From MedAcidi-G1 sp000817085 (GTDB lineage Bacteria; Actinomycetota; Acidimicrobiia; Acidimicrobiales; MedAcidi-G1), in NCBI GenBank assembly GCA_045568635.1, contig JBJLAO010000003.1:496001-560000 (forward strand): a stretch of DNA of 64,000 nucleotides. The letters run 5' to 3'. Under the pieces are notes generated by a model. That model saw only the letters and a program-made list of their open reading frames with translations, was not told where the DNA came from and did not search any database. A program made the translations under genes and the position numbers. Numbering within the stretch: the first letter of the stretch is position 1; each line of letters opens with the position of its first letter. Below, in pieces: positions 1-8,096 of the stretch.

Positions 1-1218
1 GCTGGGCTCCAGTGTGAGAATTATCGTCCCTATCTTGAGTCCTCTCTACATGATGAGTTCGACAAATATGTAGAAGAAAGACATGAACATCGACGAATCA
101 CTGAAGAAGTTAACGCTGATTTTCTGGAGAAATGGGAAGGGGAAAACAAGGAAGGTCTTAAAGGAGCGTATGACTCCTCAGTTAGAAATGGTGTTATGGA
201 CGCCGACGGCATTTCAGGAGAAATAATTTTTGCTGATGGCGATGCTGTTACAGGACAAGAATCACCACCATTTGGTGCTGGTTTAGCTGCAGGTCAGATT
301 ACTGATCCAAAACTCGCTTTTGGAGGAGCTAGAGCGCATAACCGTTGGTTAGAAGAATTTTGTGGGGACGATCCTGTTAGACGTGCTGGGATCGCTTTAG
401 TGCCAATAACCCATGACGTAGATGAAGCTGTAAAAGAAATCGAGTCACTCGCTGAAAAGCCAGGTATTTATGGTGTGATGGTCCCAACTATGTGGCATGG
501 TTTTCCTCCTTATGGGTCTGATCATTATGACAAGGTATGGGCAGCGTGCAGTGAAACTGGTCTTGTGGTTCACACTCATTCTGGTGAAGCAGATTTTCCA
601 AGTTATGGAGAAAATATAGCTATGTATATTAGCGAGGTGCCTTTTTGGACTCATAGAATCCTGTGGCAACTTTTGTTTTCAGGCAAGTTTGATCGTTTTC
701 CTGGATTGAAATATGCAGTAGTTGAATGTGGTTCATTTTGGATCGGAGATATTTTATGGAAAGCCGACATTAATTTCGGCGGCACGAGCAAAATAAAAAA
801 AATGGGTTCAAGAATGAAAGGATTAATATCGCGACTTCCTTCAGAATATTTTGGTTCGAATGTTTTCATAGGTGCTTCCACTATGTCGCGAGAGGAAATA
901 AGACGTAGACACGTAAATGGAATCGATGCCTTGATGTGGGGCACCGACTATCCACATCCTGAAGGATCCTGGCCAAATACAGTTGAGCGACTTGAGAATG
1001 ATTTCAGAGATGTCTCAATCGAAGATACTCGTCGTTTACTAGGAATGAATGCTGTTGAATGTTACGGACTTGACTTTGAAGGATTAAATGCTGTTGCAAA
1101 TCGCGTTGGCCCAACTCCGGCAAAACTCAACCAAGATCCGGAATTAAGAACCTCTGAGAATGCACTACGTGAAGCCCGCTGGTGGCTTGATGAATACGGT
1201 TGTGAATTACAGTACTAA
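1..1218 (+). CDS. Amidohydrolase family 2 protein (5' end missing)
   Basis: Metal-dependent TIM-barrel hydrolase or decarboxylase of the amidohydrolase-2 (ACMSD-like) family. The frame is open from base 1, so the coding region extends beyond the window and the ATG at 196 is internal. Compared with the next gene, only about ten residues are missing, including the usual N-terminal metal-binding D-S-H. Visible family features are the VHTHSGE strand and the late WGTDYPHPEG motif carrying the catalytic Asp. The gap to the next gene is 8 bases, so the two are probably cotranscribed. The substrate cannot be read from sequence; a carboxylated or lactone-type aromatic breakdown product is a family-based guess. 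Confidence 0.85.
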   Translation, partial: AGLQCENYRPYLESSLHDEFDKYVEERHEHRRITEEVNADFLEKWEGENKEGLKGAYDSSVRNGVMDADGISGEIIFADGDAVTGQESPPFGAGLAAGQITDPKLAFGGARAHNRWLEEFCGDDPVRRAGIALVPITHDVDEAVKEIESLAEKPGIYGVMVPTMWHGFPPYGSDHYDKVWAACSETGLVVHTHSGEADFPSYGENIAMYISEVPFWTHRILWQLLFSGKFDRFPGLKYAVVECGSFWIGDILWKADINFGGTSKIKKMGSRMKGLISRLPSEYFGSNVFIGASTMSREEIRRRHVNGIDALMWGTDYPHPEGSWPNTVERLENDFRDVSIEDTRRLLGMNAVECYGLDFEGLNAVANRVGPTPAKLNQDPELRTSENALREARWWLDEYGCELQY

Positions 1219-1226
1219 GGAATCTA

Positions 1227-2516
1227 ATGGATGAACATCACGTAATAATTTCAGCGGATAGTCACTGTGGTGCAGATCTCCGTCAATATAAAGATTATTT
1301 GGAGACCAAATTTCATAATGAATTTGATGAGTGGGCAGATGTAATTGAAGCTGATCAAATCAAAATGGATGAACTATATGCAGGCTTAGAAAAATCACCG
1401 CGAAATGTTGGGATTGGCGGAGATCCCGAACTCGATGCGGATCGCAATTTTTCAAGTTCTCGTCGTCTAAAAGAGCAAGAAGACGATGGTGTCGTAGCTA
1501 CGGTACTTTTTCCCAATACCACACCACCTTTTGCACCACCCGCAGCCAGTCCTTTTGAAGCTCCTCCTTATAGTGATGATTTTGAAAAAAGATGGGCTGG
1601 TTTAAGAGCCCATAACCGGTGGTTAGCAGATTTTGTTTCTGAAGCACCCGAAAGACGTGCGGGAGTGGCACAGATTTTTCTTGGAGACGTTGAAGGTTCA
1701 GTAGAAGAAATTAAATGGGCATTCGACCATGGTTTAAGAGGGGGAATTTTGGTTCCTGGAGCTCCTCCTGATTCACCGTTTGAACCCTTATATTCACCAA
1801 GCTATGAACCTATATGGTCCACCGCAGCAGATTTTGAAATGCCTTTGAACCATCATGCTGGAGGAGCAACGCCCGATTTCGGATCTTATTTCCCAGCTTC
1901 ACTAGCTGTTTTTATGATTGAAGTTACGTGGTGGAGCCAAAGAGCCCTTTGGCATTTGATGTTTAGTGGAGTTTTTGAACGGCATCCAAATTTACAGTTC
2001 GTTAATACTGAAACTGGTACTGCATGGTTGCCTGACACATTAGAAAAACTTGATTCCTTTTACGAACGAATGAAATATGGAAAATATGGTTCGGAAACTA
2101 TTTTTGGGGGGATGGCGGTTGAACAACTGTCATTAAAACCAAGTGATTATTGGCAAAGGCAGTGTCATATTGGTGCGAGTTTTCTGAGGCCAACCGAGGC
2201 TCATTTATGTAAAGAAATTGGTATCGAGAAAATTATGTGGGGATCAGATTACCCACACACGGAAGGTTCGTATCCATACACGCGTGATCACCTTCGTTTA
2301 ACTTTTGCTGATTTTTCGACAGAAGAGGCAACACAGATTTTAACTGAGAACGCTGCTCGCTTGTACAAGTTTGATATTGATGCATTACGGCCATTAGCTC
2401 AAAAAGTTTGCCCGACAAAAGCAGAGGTAGCAACTCCAATAAATTATGCAGAAATAGCTGAAGATGCAAAAGGTTGTCCTGGTATGAATCCTCTTAATCA
2501 GGTGCAACAAGTATGA
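1227..2516 (+). CDS. Amidohydrolase family 2 protein
   Basis: Full-length 429-residue paralogue of the preceding gene. It starts with an ISADSH segment (metal-binding Asp-x-His near residue 11), has the shared RAHNRWL helix, a central NHHAGG motif and a C-terminal WGSDYPHTEG motif with the conserved Asp. It belongs to the amidohydrolase-2 superfamily, whose members hydrolyse or decarboxylate cyclic acids using one divalent metal. Its stop codon overlaps the start of the next SDR gene by four bases (ATGA), which implies translational coupling. Two paralogues side by side plus a dehydrogenase suggest a small catabolic operon, but the substrate is unknown. Confidence 0.87.
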   Translation: MDEHHVIISADSHCGADLRQYKDYLETKFHNEFDEWADVIEADQIKMDELYAGLEKSPRNVGIGGDPELDADRNFSSSRRLKEQEDDGVVATVLFPNTTPPFAPPAASPFEAPPYSDDFEKRWAGLRAHNRWLADFVSEAPERRAGVAQIFLGDVEGSVEEIKWAFDHGLRGGILVPGAPPDSPFEPLYSPSYEPIWSTAADFEMPLNHHAGGATPDFGSYFPASLAVFMIEVTWWSQRALWHLMFSGVFERHPNLQFVNTETGTAWLPDTLEKLDSFYERMKYGKYGSETIFGGMAVEQLSLKPSDYWQRQCHIGASFLRPTEAHLCKEIGIEKIMWGSDYPHTEGSYPYTRDHLRLTFADFSTEEATQILTENAARLYKFDIDALRPLAQKVCPTKAEVATPINYAEIAEDAKGCPGMNPLNQVQQV

Positions 2517-3403
2517 CTTTAAAACCTCTAGAGCTTAAAAATGAAATAGCTGTTGTTACAGGTGGAGCGAACGGAATAGGAAAAGGAATTGTAAAAGCTC
2601 TTCTTGAACAAGAAATGAAAGTGGTTATAGCTGATATCGAACAGTCAGTGCTTGACGCGACAGTGGAGGAGTTTTCAAGTTTTGGTGAAGTGTCTGGTTT
2701 TGTGACTGATGTAAGCGACCCTAGTTCGGTTGAATCGTTAGCGGATCATGTTTTTTCAATTTTTGGTAATTGCACCTTATTGTTTAATAACGCAGGTGTT
2801 GGTTCGGGAGGTGGCGGCAAAGCATGGGAGCATGAACCAAATGATTGGAAATGGTGCTTTAGTGTAAATGTTTTCGGAATGTCGAACGGGGTGATGGCTT
2901 TTGTTCCTCGAATGCTTGAATCAGGTAAACCGGGGCATGTAATTAATACTTCTTCGGGCGATGGTGGTTTCGCTCCAGTTCCGATGGCTTCGATTTATGC
3001 ATCAAGTAAAGCTGCTGTCAGTTGTTTTACTGAAGCTTTGCAGCATCAACTTGTTTTGGAAGACAAAGACATAGGAGCTTCCGTTTTTTACCCTTCAGGT
3101 GGTCTTATGGATACAGGCCTTTTTAATTCGCAGAGAAATCGCCCAGGCGAATTGGAACGAGTTAAAAATCCCGCCAAACGCAAACCAATGACTTTTGAAG
3201 AATTAAAAAATATGCTCGAAAAGTCAGGGCGTGAAATAAAAGTGGCAGATCTTGATGAGCTTGGCCGATTTGTAGTCGAGAGTGTTATCAGACGTCAATA
3301 CATAATTGCTAAAGATCTGGAAGAAACTGTTCAACTACTTCACCGAAGAGCTGACGCAATAGAACGTTTTGAAGTCCCACCTCATCATGAAATGGGAATT
3401 TGA
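2513..3403 (+). CDS. Short-chain dehydrogenase/reductase
   Basis: Classical SDR oxidoreductase of 296 residues, longer than the typical 250. The N-terminal Rossmann motif is TGGANGIG (TGxxxGxG), followed by the NNAG strand and the catalytic Ser with YxxxK (Tyr-Ala-Ser-Ser-Lys). The Asp after the second strand (VIADIE) favours NAD(H) over NADP(H). It follows the two amidohydrolases with a 4-base overlap, so it probably oxidises or reduces an alcohol/ketone in the same pathway. It ends 14 bases before the 3' end of a convergent tRNA-Ser. Confidence 0.88.
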   Translation: MTLKPLELKNEIAVVTGGANGIGKGIVKALLEQEMKVVIADIEQSVLDATVEEFSSFGEVSGFVTDVSDPSSVESLADHVFSIFGNCTLLFNNAGVGSGGGGKAWEHEPNDWKWCFSVNVFGMSNGVMAFVPRMLESGKPGHVINTSSGDGGFAPVPMASIYASSKAAVSCFTEALQHQLVLEDKDIGASVFYPSGGLMDTGLFNSQRNRPGELERVKNPAKRKPMTFEELKNMLEKSGREIKVADLDELGRFVVESVIRRQYIIAKDLEETVQLLHRRADAIERFEVPPHHEMGI

Positions 3404-3417
3404 TTTCTACTAAAAAT

Positions 3418-3507
3418 TGGCGGAAGGTGTGGGATTTGAACCCACGGTGACCCGGAGGCCACAACGGCTTTCGAGGCCGCCCCATTCGTCCGCTCTGGCA
3501 ACCTTCC
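3418..3507 (-). tRNA. tRNA-Ser (anticodon CGA)
   Basis: Read on the minus strand this is a 90-nt type II tRNA with a 7-bp acceptor stem (GGAAGGU/ACCUUCC), a long variable arm, an anticodon loop CUCGAAA giving anticodon CGA (serine, codon UCG), and a T-loop GTTCAAAT. The 3' CCA is encoded. It shares a 17-base stretch around the variable arm with the tRNA-Ser at 4101-4190, which lies in the opposite orientation. Confidence 0.95.
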
Positions 3508-3543
3508 ACTTATGATGGTACTGCGGTTACAGATTCATCAAGT

Positions 3544-3993
3544 TTATTTACGATTAACGGCGAAGAAATCGCTCAAAAGTTCTGAACATTCTGATGATCT
3601 GACTTCCCCAATAATTTCTACTTGATGATTGAGGCGAGGGTCGACTCCAAAATTGTAGAGAGACCCCAAAGACCCAGCTTCCATATTCGGCGCTCCCCAA
3701 ATAACTTTTTTTATACGCGATGCCCAAATTGCACCCGCGCACATAGGACAAGGTTCCAGCGTGACGACTAGAGTAGCTTTTTCAAGTCTCCAACTTTTCA
3801 ACAGTTTTGCTGCATCTCGAATAGTTAGAATTTCTGCGTGTGCAGTTGGATCACTTGTCGTTTCTCTTTCGTTATGCCGACTTGCAACAATTTGACCATC
3901 AATTTCAATAACCGCACCTATAGGCACTTCCCCAGCATTTTTTGCGGATAGTGCTTCTTGAATAGCGAGTCCCATCAATTCATCATTTGTCAT
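3544..3993 (-). CDS. tadA: tRNA-specific adenosine deaminase TadA
   Basis: Zinc deaminase that converts adenosine 34 of tRNA-Arg(ACG) to inosine. The 149 residues match the family length. The zinc/catalytic motif HAE is at residues 52-54 (His ligand, Glu54 proton shuttle), and PCPMC supplies the two Cys ligands at 82 and 85. The start is supported by a promoter whose -10 ends six bases upstream, with no leader. It is divergent from tRNA-Ser(GGA) and dnaX, an arrangement near dnaX seen in many bacteria. Confidence 0.95.
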   Translation of the reverse strand: MTNDELMGLAIQEALSAKNAGEVPIGAVIEIDGQIVASRHNERETTSDPTAHAEILTIRDAAKLLKSWRLEKATLVVTLEPCPMCAGAIWASRIKKVIWGAPNMEAGSLGSLYNFGVDPRLNHQVEIIGEVRSSECSELLSDFFAVNRK

Positions 3994-3999
3994 ATGCGC

Positions 4000-4028
4000 A
4001 CAATAACTCTTTTACGATTTTGTACCAA
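4000..4028 (-). promoter_or_regulatory. Leaderless promoter of tadA
   Basis: On the minus strand, TTGGTA (4023-4028), a 17-base spacer and TATTGT (4000-4005). The -10 ends six bases before the tadA ATG, so transcription should begin at or next to the start codon. No Shine-Dalgarno sequence is present. Confidence 0.6.
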
Positions 4029-4049
4029 AGACTCTTTTAAGAAATTTTT

Positions 4050-4077
4050 TTTACGAACAAAAAGTCGGCGATAGTCT
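4050..4077 (+). promoter_or_regulatory. Probable promoter of tRNA-Ser(GGA)
   Basis: TTTACG, a 16-base spacer and TAGTCT at 4072-4077. The predicted transcription start is about 17 bases before the mature tRNA. TAGTCT also appears as the -10 of asd and of the small gene at 48661, which supports the call. Confidence 0.45.
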
Positions 4078-4100
4078 TTAGTAAGTTCATTTTGAATCTT

Positions 4101-4190
4101 GGAAGGTTGCGAGAGTGGACGATTCGGTCACCTTGGAAAGGTGATGTGGCCTCCGGGTCACCATGGGTTCGAATCCCATACCTTCCTCCA
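4101..4190 (+). tRNA. tRNA-Ser (anticodon GGA)
   Basis: A 90-nt type II tRNA with the GGAAGGU/ACCUUCC acceptor stem, an anticodon loop UUGGAAA (anticodon GGA, reading UCC/UCU), a long variable arm and an encoded CCA end. It lies 93 bases upstream of dnaX. An apparent open frame starting at 4092 runs through it and is not a plausible dnaX extension. Confidence 0.95.
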
Positions 4191-4283
4191 GTTTTAAAAA
4201 TAAGTTTAGGTTTATATTATTTTTCGTGTGTATCTTTACCTCGTTTCTTACGCAGACACAGTCTCCTACTAGGCTTCGTTTCG

Positions 4284-5984
4284 ATGGAATTTACATCTCT
4301 GTATCGCCGATATAGGCCTCGTTGTTTTGCGGACATGAAAGGCCAAGGTCACGTAGTTGCTGCTTTGCAAAATGCAATAAGGCAAAATCGTGTTTTCCAT
4401 TCTTATCTATTAAGTGGACCCAGAGGAACAGGTAAAACAACAGCAGCTCGAATTCTTGCAAAAGCACTAAATTGTGAACATATTCAGGACGGCGAGCCTT
4501 GTTGCAAGTGTGATTCATGTTTATCTATTGATAAGGGGACATCTTTTGATTTGCACGAATTAGATGCAGCTTCGAACAACAAGGTGGATGATATTCGTGA
4601 TTTGCTGTCAAAGGTGGCTTTGGGGACACCAGGTCGAACCAAGGTTTATCTATTAGACGAGGTTCACATGCTTACTTCTGGAGCAGAAAATGCATTGCTC
4701 AAAACATTAGAAGAACCACCCGATCACGTCGTCTTTGTTATGGCAACAACTGAACCGCATAAAGTCGTAGAAACGATCAGAAGCCGATCGCAACATTTAG
4801 AACTTAACCTGTTACCAACTGAACAGCTCCGAGAGTTGCTTGAAGGAATTTCACAAGATGCAGGTTTGGAAGTTGGTGATGAAGGTCTAAACCAAGCGAT
4901 TCGCGAAGCTAAAGGGTCAGCACGCGATGCACTTTCAGCACTTGACAAAATAGTTTCTGGCGGGTCGAGTGATCATGGAAGTTCCGTTGATGATTTATTA
5001 GAGGGAATAGCCACAAGGGACTCTAAAAAAATGCTTAAAGCAATTAATGAAGCGATTGCGACAGGTAAAGAACCAAGATTCATTGGAGAGAATTTATTGT
5101 CTTCTCTAAGAGAAGCTTTTTTATTTTCGATGGGAGTCCCCTTAGAAGGTTTAACTGAAGAGGAAAAAGAGAAAATAAATAATTTTTCTGGAAAAGTTTC
5201 ACCCGCTTTGATTACGCGAGCATTAGAGATACTCGGACTCACGCTTGTTGATATGAGGAGATCACCAGACCCGCGTGTGGATCTTGAGGTTTCAATGGTC
5301 AAGATTGCATCTAATCAGCCCTCATCAGATTCTTCTCTTATTGAGCTATTAGAATCGAGAGTGACCCAATTAGAGGCAACAGTTAAAGATTTGCAGTTAA
5401 CTAATAGCGCTGGGGACATGAAGGGTGATTCTCAGGTAATTCCTTCTCAGATTGAAGAATCAACAAAAAAAACTTTAGAAGTTAAATCATCACAAAATAA
5501 TTCAGATTCTAAAGAAAATAGAGAAATTAAATCTTCAGAGAGCATTTCAAAAGTTGATGTTGAAAAAAAAGACTTTCCAACTAAACAACAGTTTCTCAAT
5601 TCATGGGGAGAAGAGTTGTTGCCTAAACTTTCAAAGAAAGCAAGAGCTAGATTTTCAGCAGGTAAACCAGTTTCAGTTGATCAAAATGGCGTGACAATCG
5701 CCCTGCCGAATGAGCCGCATCTTAAACGTTGCAGCGAGTTGGTAGGCGAGGTGGAAGCAGCTATTAAAAATACATTTAGTATTTCAGTACCAGTTTTACT
5801 TTCAGTCGATGGTTCTTCAATATCTTCTATCCCATCAACAAACCCTGTAAAACCACCAAAACCTATAGATAATGATGAAGATTTAGATCCATCTGATTTC
5901 GTTGAAGCGGATCCTAATTCTGGTTCAGCTGTTGAAAGACTTTCTCAAGCTTTCCCCGGCGCAGAAATAGTTGAAGCAGAATAG
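4284..5984 (+). CDS. dnaX: DNA polymerase III subunit gamma/tau
   Basis: Clamp-loader ATPase, 566 residues from the ATG at 4284; upstream in-frame codons lie in a tRNA. The AAA+ core shows P-loop GPRGTGKT (45-52), a zinc module C64-x8-C73-x2-C76-x2-C79 and Walker B DEVH (125-128). The usual SRC arginine-finger motif reads SRS here. Domain III runs to about residue 370, then a Ser/Lys-rich linker and a conserved tau-like C-terminal domain (about 430-520). Two runs of eight A lie in the linker (5465-5472, 5563-5570); slippage at the first would end translation almost at once, giving a gamma-sized product. A TAGGCT hexamer ends eight bases before the ATG. Confidence 0.95.
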   Translation: MEFTSLYRRYRPRCFADMKGQGHVVAALQNAIRQNRVFHSYLLSGPRGTGKTTAARILAKALNCEHIQDGEPCCKCDSCLSIDKGTSFDLHELDAASNNKVDDIRDLLSKVALGTPGRTKVYLLDEVHMLTSGAENALLKTLEEPPDHVVFVMATTEPHKVVETIRSRSQHLELNLLPTEQLRELLEGISQDAGLEVGDEGLNQAIREAKGSARDALSALDKIVSGGSSDHGSSVDDLLEGIATRDSKKMLKAINEAIATGKEPRFIGENLLSSLREAFLFSMGVPLEGLTEEEKEKINNFSGKVSPALITRALEILGLTLVDMRRSPDPRVDLEVSMVKIASNQPSSDSSLIELLESRVTQLEATVKDLQLTNSAGDMKGDSQVIPSQIEESTKKTLEVKSSQNNSDSKENREIKSSESISKVDVEKKDFPTKQQFLNSWGEELLPKLSKKARARFSAGKPVSVDQNGVTIALPNEPHLKRCSELVGEVEAAIKNTFSISVPVLLSVDGSSISSIPSTNPVKPPKPIDNDEDLDPSDFVEADPNSGSAVERLSQAFPGAEIVEAE

Positions 5985-6006
5985 GACTATTCAGAAATGA
6001 TATTTT

Positions 6007-6621
6007 ATGTACATTGATACTGTTGAAGATGTTATTGACGCTTTGGGCCGGTTGCCAGGTATAGGACCTAAGTCAGCTCAAAGAATCACTTTTCATTTGA
6101 TGCGACTTCCAGTTGAGGATATAGAACGTTTAACAAGCTCCATTTCATTGATGAAAGAGAAGATTAGATTCTGTGAATCTTGTTTCAATATTTCTGAACA
6201 GGAACTATGTCCTATCTGTGAAGACAGTCAACGCAATAGTGAAATGCTATGTGTAGTTGAGGAGCCAAAAGATATCATCGCTTTAGAGAAAACTGCTGAA
6301 TTCAAAGGTCGCTATCACGTTCTAGGTGGCTCTATAAGCCCTATTGACGGCATAGGGCCTGAACAGTTGAAAGTGGCGGAACTTCTTAGACGAATTGAAC
6401 CTGAAAGAATTGAAGAGGTTATTGTCGCCATGAATCCAAATATTGAAGGTGAGGCGACAGCTATATATTTGGCTCGTTTGCTTGAACCGCTGGGTGTAAA
6501 AGTAACAAAAATAGCTAGTGGATTACCGGTTGGAGGAGATTTGGAATATGCAGACGAATTGACTTTAGGAAGAGCATTTCTAGGTCGACATTTAGTTAAT
6601 GAAGAGTATAGAAATATGTAA
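6007..6621 (+). CDS. recR: Recombination mediator RecR
   Basis: RecFOR-pathway protein of 204 residues that helps load RecA at single-stranded gaps. It has an N-terminal helix-hairpin-helix (LPGIGPKSAQR), a C4 zinc finger (C56, C59, C68, C71), a Toprim domain starting near CVVEEPKD and a conserved C-terminal GGDLEYAD motif. It lies 22 bases after dnaX. The ybaB/ebfC gene that often sits between dnaX and recR is absent here. Confidence 0.95.
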   Translation: MYIDTVEDVIDALGRLPGIGPKSAQRITFHLMRLPVEDIERLTSSISLMKEKIRFCESCFNISEQELCPICEDSQRNSEMLCVVEEPKDIIALEKTAEFKGRYHVLGGSISPIDGIGPEQLKVAELLRRIEPERIEEVIVAMNPNIEGEATAIYLARLLEPLGVKVTKIASGLPVGGDLEYADELTLGRAFLGRHLVNEEYRNM

Positions 6622-6624
6622 AAT

Positions 6625-6664
6625 GAACGCCTGCAACTGGGAAGTTAGCCAGCTGCAGGCGTTC
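6625..6664 (+). terminator. Strong hairpin after recR, no U-tail
   Basis: Perfect 11-bp stem (6625-6635 with 6654-6664, GAACGCCTGCA and its complement), one mismatch, then four more pairs (CTGG/CCAG) around the 8-base loop GAAGTTAG. It begins three bases after the recR stop. It is likely a terminator or an mRNA-stabilising 3' structure. There is no T-run, so intrinsic termination is uncertain. Confidence 0.6.
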
Positions 6665-6665
6665 T

Positions 6666-6697
6666 AAAGTTGGGTGGAGGGAGTTTCCCAACACTTT
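6666..6697 (+). other. Second hairpin downstream of recR
   Basis: AAAGTTGGG (6666-6674) can pair with CCCA (6687-6690) and ACTTT (6693-6697) with a two-base bulge, around a purine-rich loop. It sits directly behind the first recR hairpin. It may be part of a tandem terminator or a small structured RNA; function is unknown. Confidence 0.35.
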
Positions 6698-6701
6698 ACG
6701 A

Positions 6702-6742
6702 TTACATTACAAGATTTACAATAATATTACAAATTTGTTACA
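6702..6742 (+). promoter_or_regulatory. Phased TTACA direct repeats upstream of mce
   Basis: TTACA occurs at 6702, 6707, 6716, 6727 and 6738; the last three are exactly 11 bases apart, one helical turn. Such phased pentamers/hexamers resemble binding arrays of OmpR/PhoP-type response regulators. The array ends 50 bases before the epimerase start, a plausible activator position. The local sequence is very AT-rich, so chance is possible. Confidence 0.35.
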
Positions 6743-6791
6743 GAATGTTTTAAAAGGGTAAACACAAGCGAAAATTTTAACGGAGAAGCAA

Positions 6792-7205
6792 GTGATATTA
6801 AATCAAATTGACCATGTAGCAATAGCAGTACACGACTTAGAAGCAGCTATTGAATATTACAGGAGAGCTTTTGAAGCCGAGGTATGTCACCGTGAAAAAG
6901 TAGAAAAAGATGCTGTGGAAGAAGCTTTAATTAGAGTTGGGGAATCTTATATACAGCTAACTACTGGTACTAGTCCAGATTCACCAATTTCCATTTTTTT
7001 AGATAAAAGAGGAGAAGGAATTCATCATATTGGTTATCGAGTTGATGACTGTCAAAAGGCTCTAGATAGTCTCGTAACCGCAGGCGGACGGGCAATTGAT
7101 GAAAAACCGAGACCTGGTTCACGGGGTACAACTGTTGCATTTGTTCATCCAAAAGGATCTTTTGGCACCCTTATTGAGTTGGTGCAAGAGAATCTTAAAG
7201 AATAG
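6792..7205 (+). CDS. mce: Methylmalonyl-CoA epimerase
   Basis: Vicinal-oxygen-chelate fold enzyme of 137 residues interconverting (S)- and (R)-methylmalonyl-CoA between propionyl-CoA carboxylase and the B12 mutase. Both VOC repeats are present, with metal ligands in QIDHVAIAV (His8), the EGIHHIGYRV motif and the C-terminal LIELVQ Glu. The start is GTG at 6792 with a GGAG ribosome site seven bases upstream. The propionyl-CoA carboxylase genes are 1.5 kb downstream, which supports the assignment. Confidence 0.88.
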   Translation: MILNQIDHVAIAVHDLEAAIEYYRRAFEAEVCHREKVEKDAVEEALIRVGESYIQLTTGTSPDSPISIFLDKRGEGIHHIGYRVDDCQKALDSLVTAGGRAIDEKPRPGSRGTTVAFVHPKGSFGTLIELVQENLKE

Positions 7206-7213
7206 AAAAAGTC

Positions 7214-8086
7214 ATGGAAATTCATCTAGTTGATGGCACTTATGAATTGTTTCGACATTATTTTGCGGTTCCCTCTCATAAGACTTCGGAAGGTATCGAA
7301 GTTGCTGCAACGCGGGGTGTGCTAGGAACCTTAGTTCGGTTGCTTGAAGACGGAGCCACCCATATTGGAGTCGCCACTGATCATGTAGTTGAGTCATTCA
7401 GAAATGATTTATTCGATGGCTACAAAACTGGGGAAGGAACTCCTCCGGAAATTATGTCTCAGTTTCCTTTAGTCGAAGCTTTGATTGAAGCAGCGGGATT
7501 TATTACATTTCCTATGATTGAATTTGAAGCAGATGACGCGCTTGCTTCAGCGGCTTGTATAGCTAAAGAAGATCCATTAGTGAATAAAATCCTAATATGT
7601 TCCCCTGATAAAGATTTGGCGCAATGTGTTACAGACGATGGGAGGGTTATTCAATTCGATCGTAGGCAGGAAATAATCTATGACTCATCTGGTGTAAAAG
7701 AAAAGTTTGGAGTGGGACCATCTTCCATTCCAGATTTTCTTGCATTAGTTGGAGATACAGCTGATGGAATACCTGGACTGCCGGGTTGGGGCGCAAAATC
7801 TTCATCTCTTTTGTTAGCCCGCTACGAAAAAATTGAAAAAATCCCTCTGGATCCAAATAAATGGGATATTCCAGTAAGAGGAGCTGCCAAACTTGCAGAA
7901 ACACTCTGTCAAAATTTTGAAGAAGCACAATTGTATAAAGAGCTCACAATTCTTAGGGACAACGTGCCCGTGATGTCGAACGTTTCTGAACTCGAGTGGA
8001 TCGCTCCTAAAGAACATTTTGCTGAATTATGCGATCGACTAGATTCTTCAAAATTGGCAGAAAGAATCAAAAAACTTTCAAGATAA
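7214..8086 (+). CDS. Stand-alone 5'-3' exonuclease (PolA N-domain-like)
   Basis: FEN-type flap nuclease, 290 residues, with no polymerase domain attached. The metal-binding acidic motifs are visible: DGTYELFR at the N-terminus, EADDAL, SPDKDL and GDTADGIPG, the last followed by a helix-three-turn-helix (GWGAKSSSLLL). It would process Okazaki-fragment flaps or repair intermediates. It starts 8 bases after mce and probably shares its transcript. The gene downstream is convergent. Confidence 0.85.
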   Translation: MEIHLVDGTYELFRHYFAVPSHKTSEGIEVAATRGVLGTLVRLLEDGATHIGVATDHVVESFRNDLFDGYKTGEGTPPEIMSQFPLVEALIEAAGFITFPMIEFEADDALASAACIAKEDPLVNKILICSPDKDLAQCVTDDGRVIQFDRRQEIIYDSSGVKEKFGVGPSSIPDFLALVGDTADGIPGLPGWGAKSSSLLLARYEKIEKIPLDPNKWDIPVRGAAKLAETLCQNFEEAQLYKELTILRDNVPVMSNVSELEWIAPKEHFAELCDRLDSSKLAERIKKLSR

Positions 8087-8096
8087 AAATCGCTTT

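Noticed and set aside
4092..4283. N-terminal extension of dnaX in the long open frame
   Set aside because: It runs through tRNA-Ser(GGA), and the family N-terminus begins at the ATG at 4284.
4191..4283. Signal-recognition-particle RNA, often found near dnaX
   Set aside because: The conserved GGAAGCAGCC-type loop was not found here or after recR.
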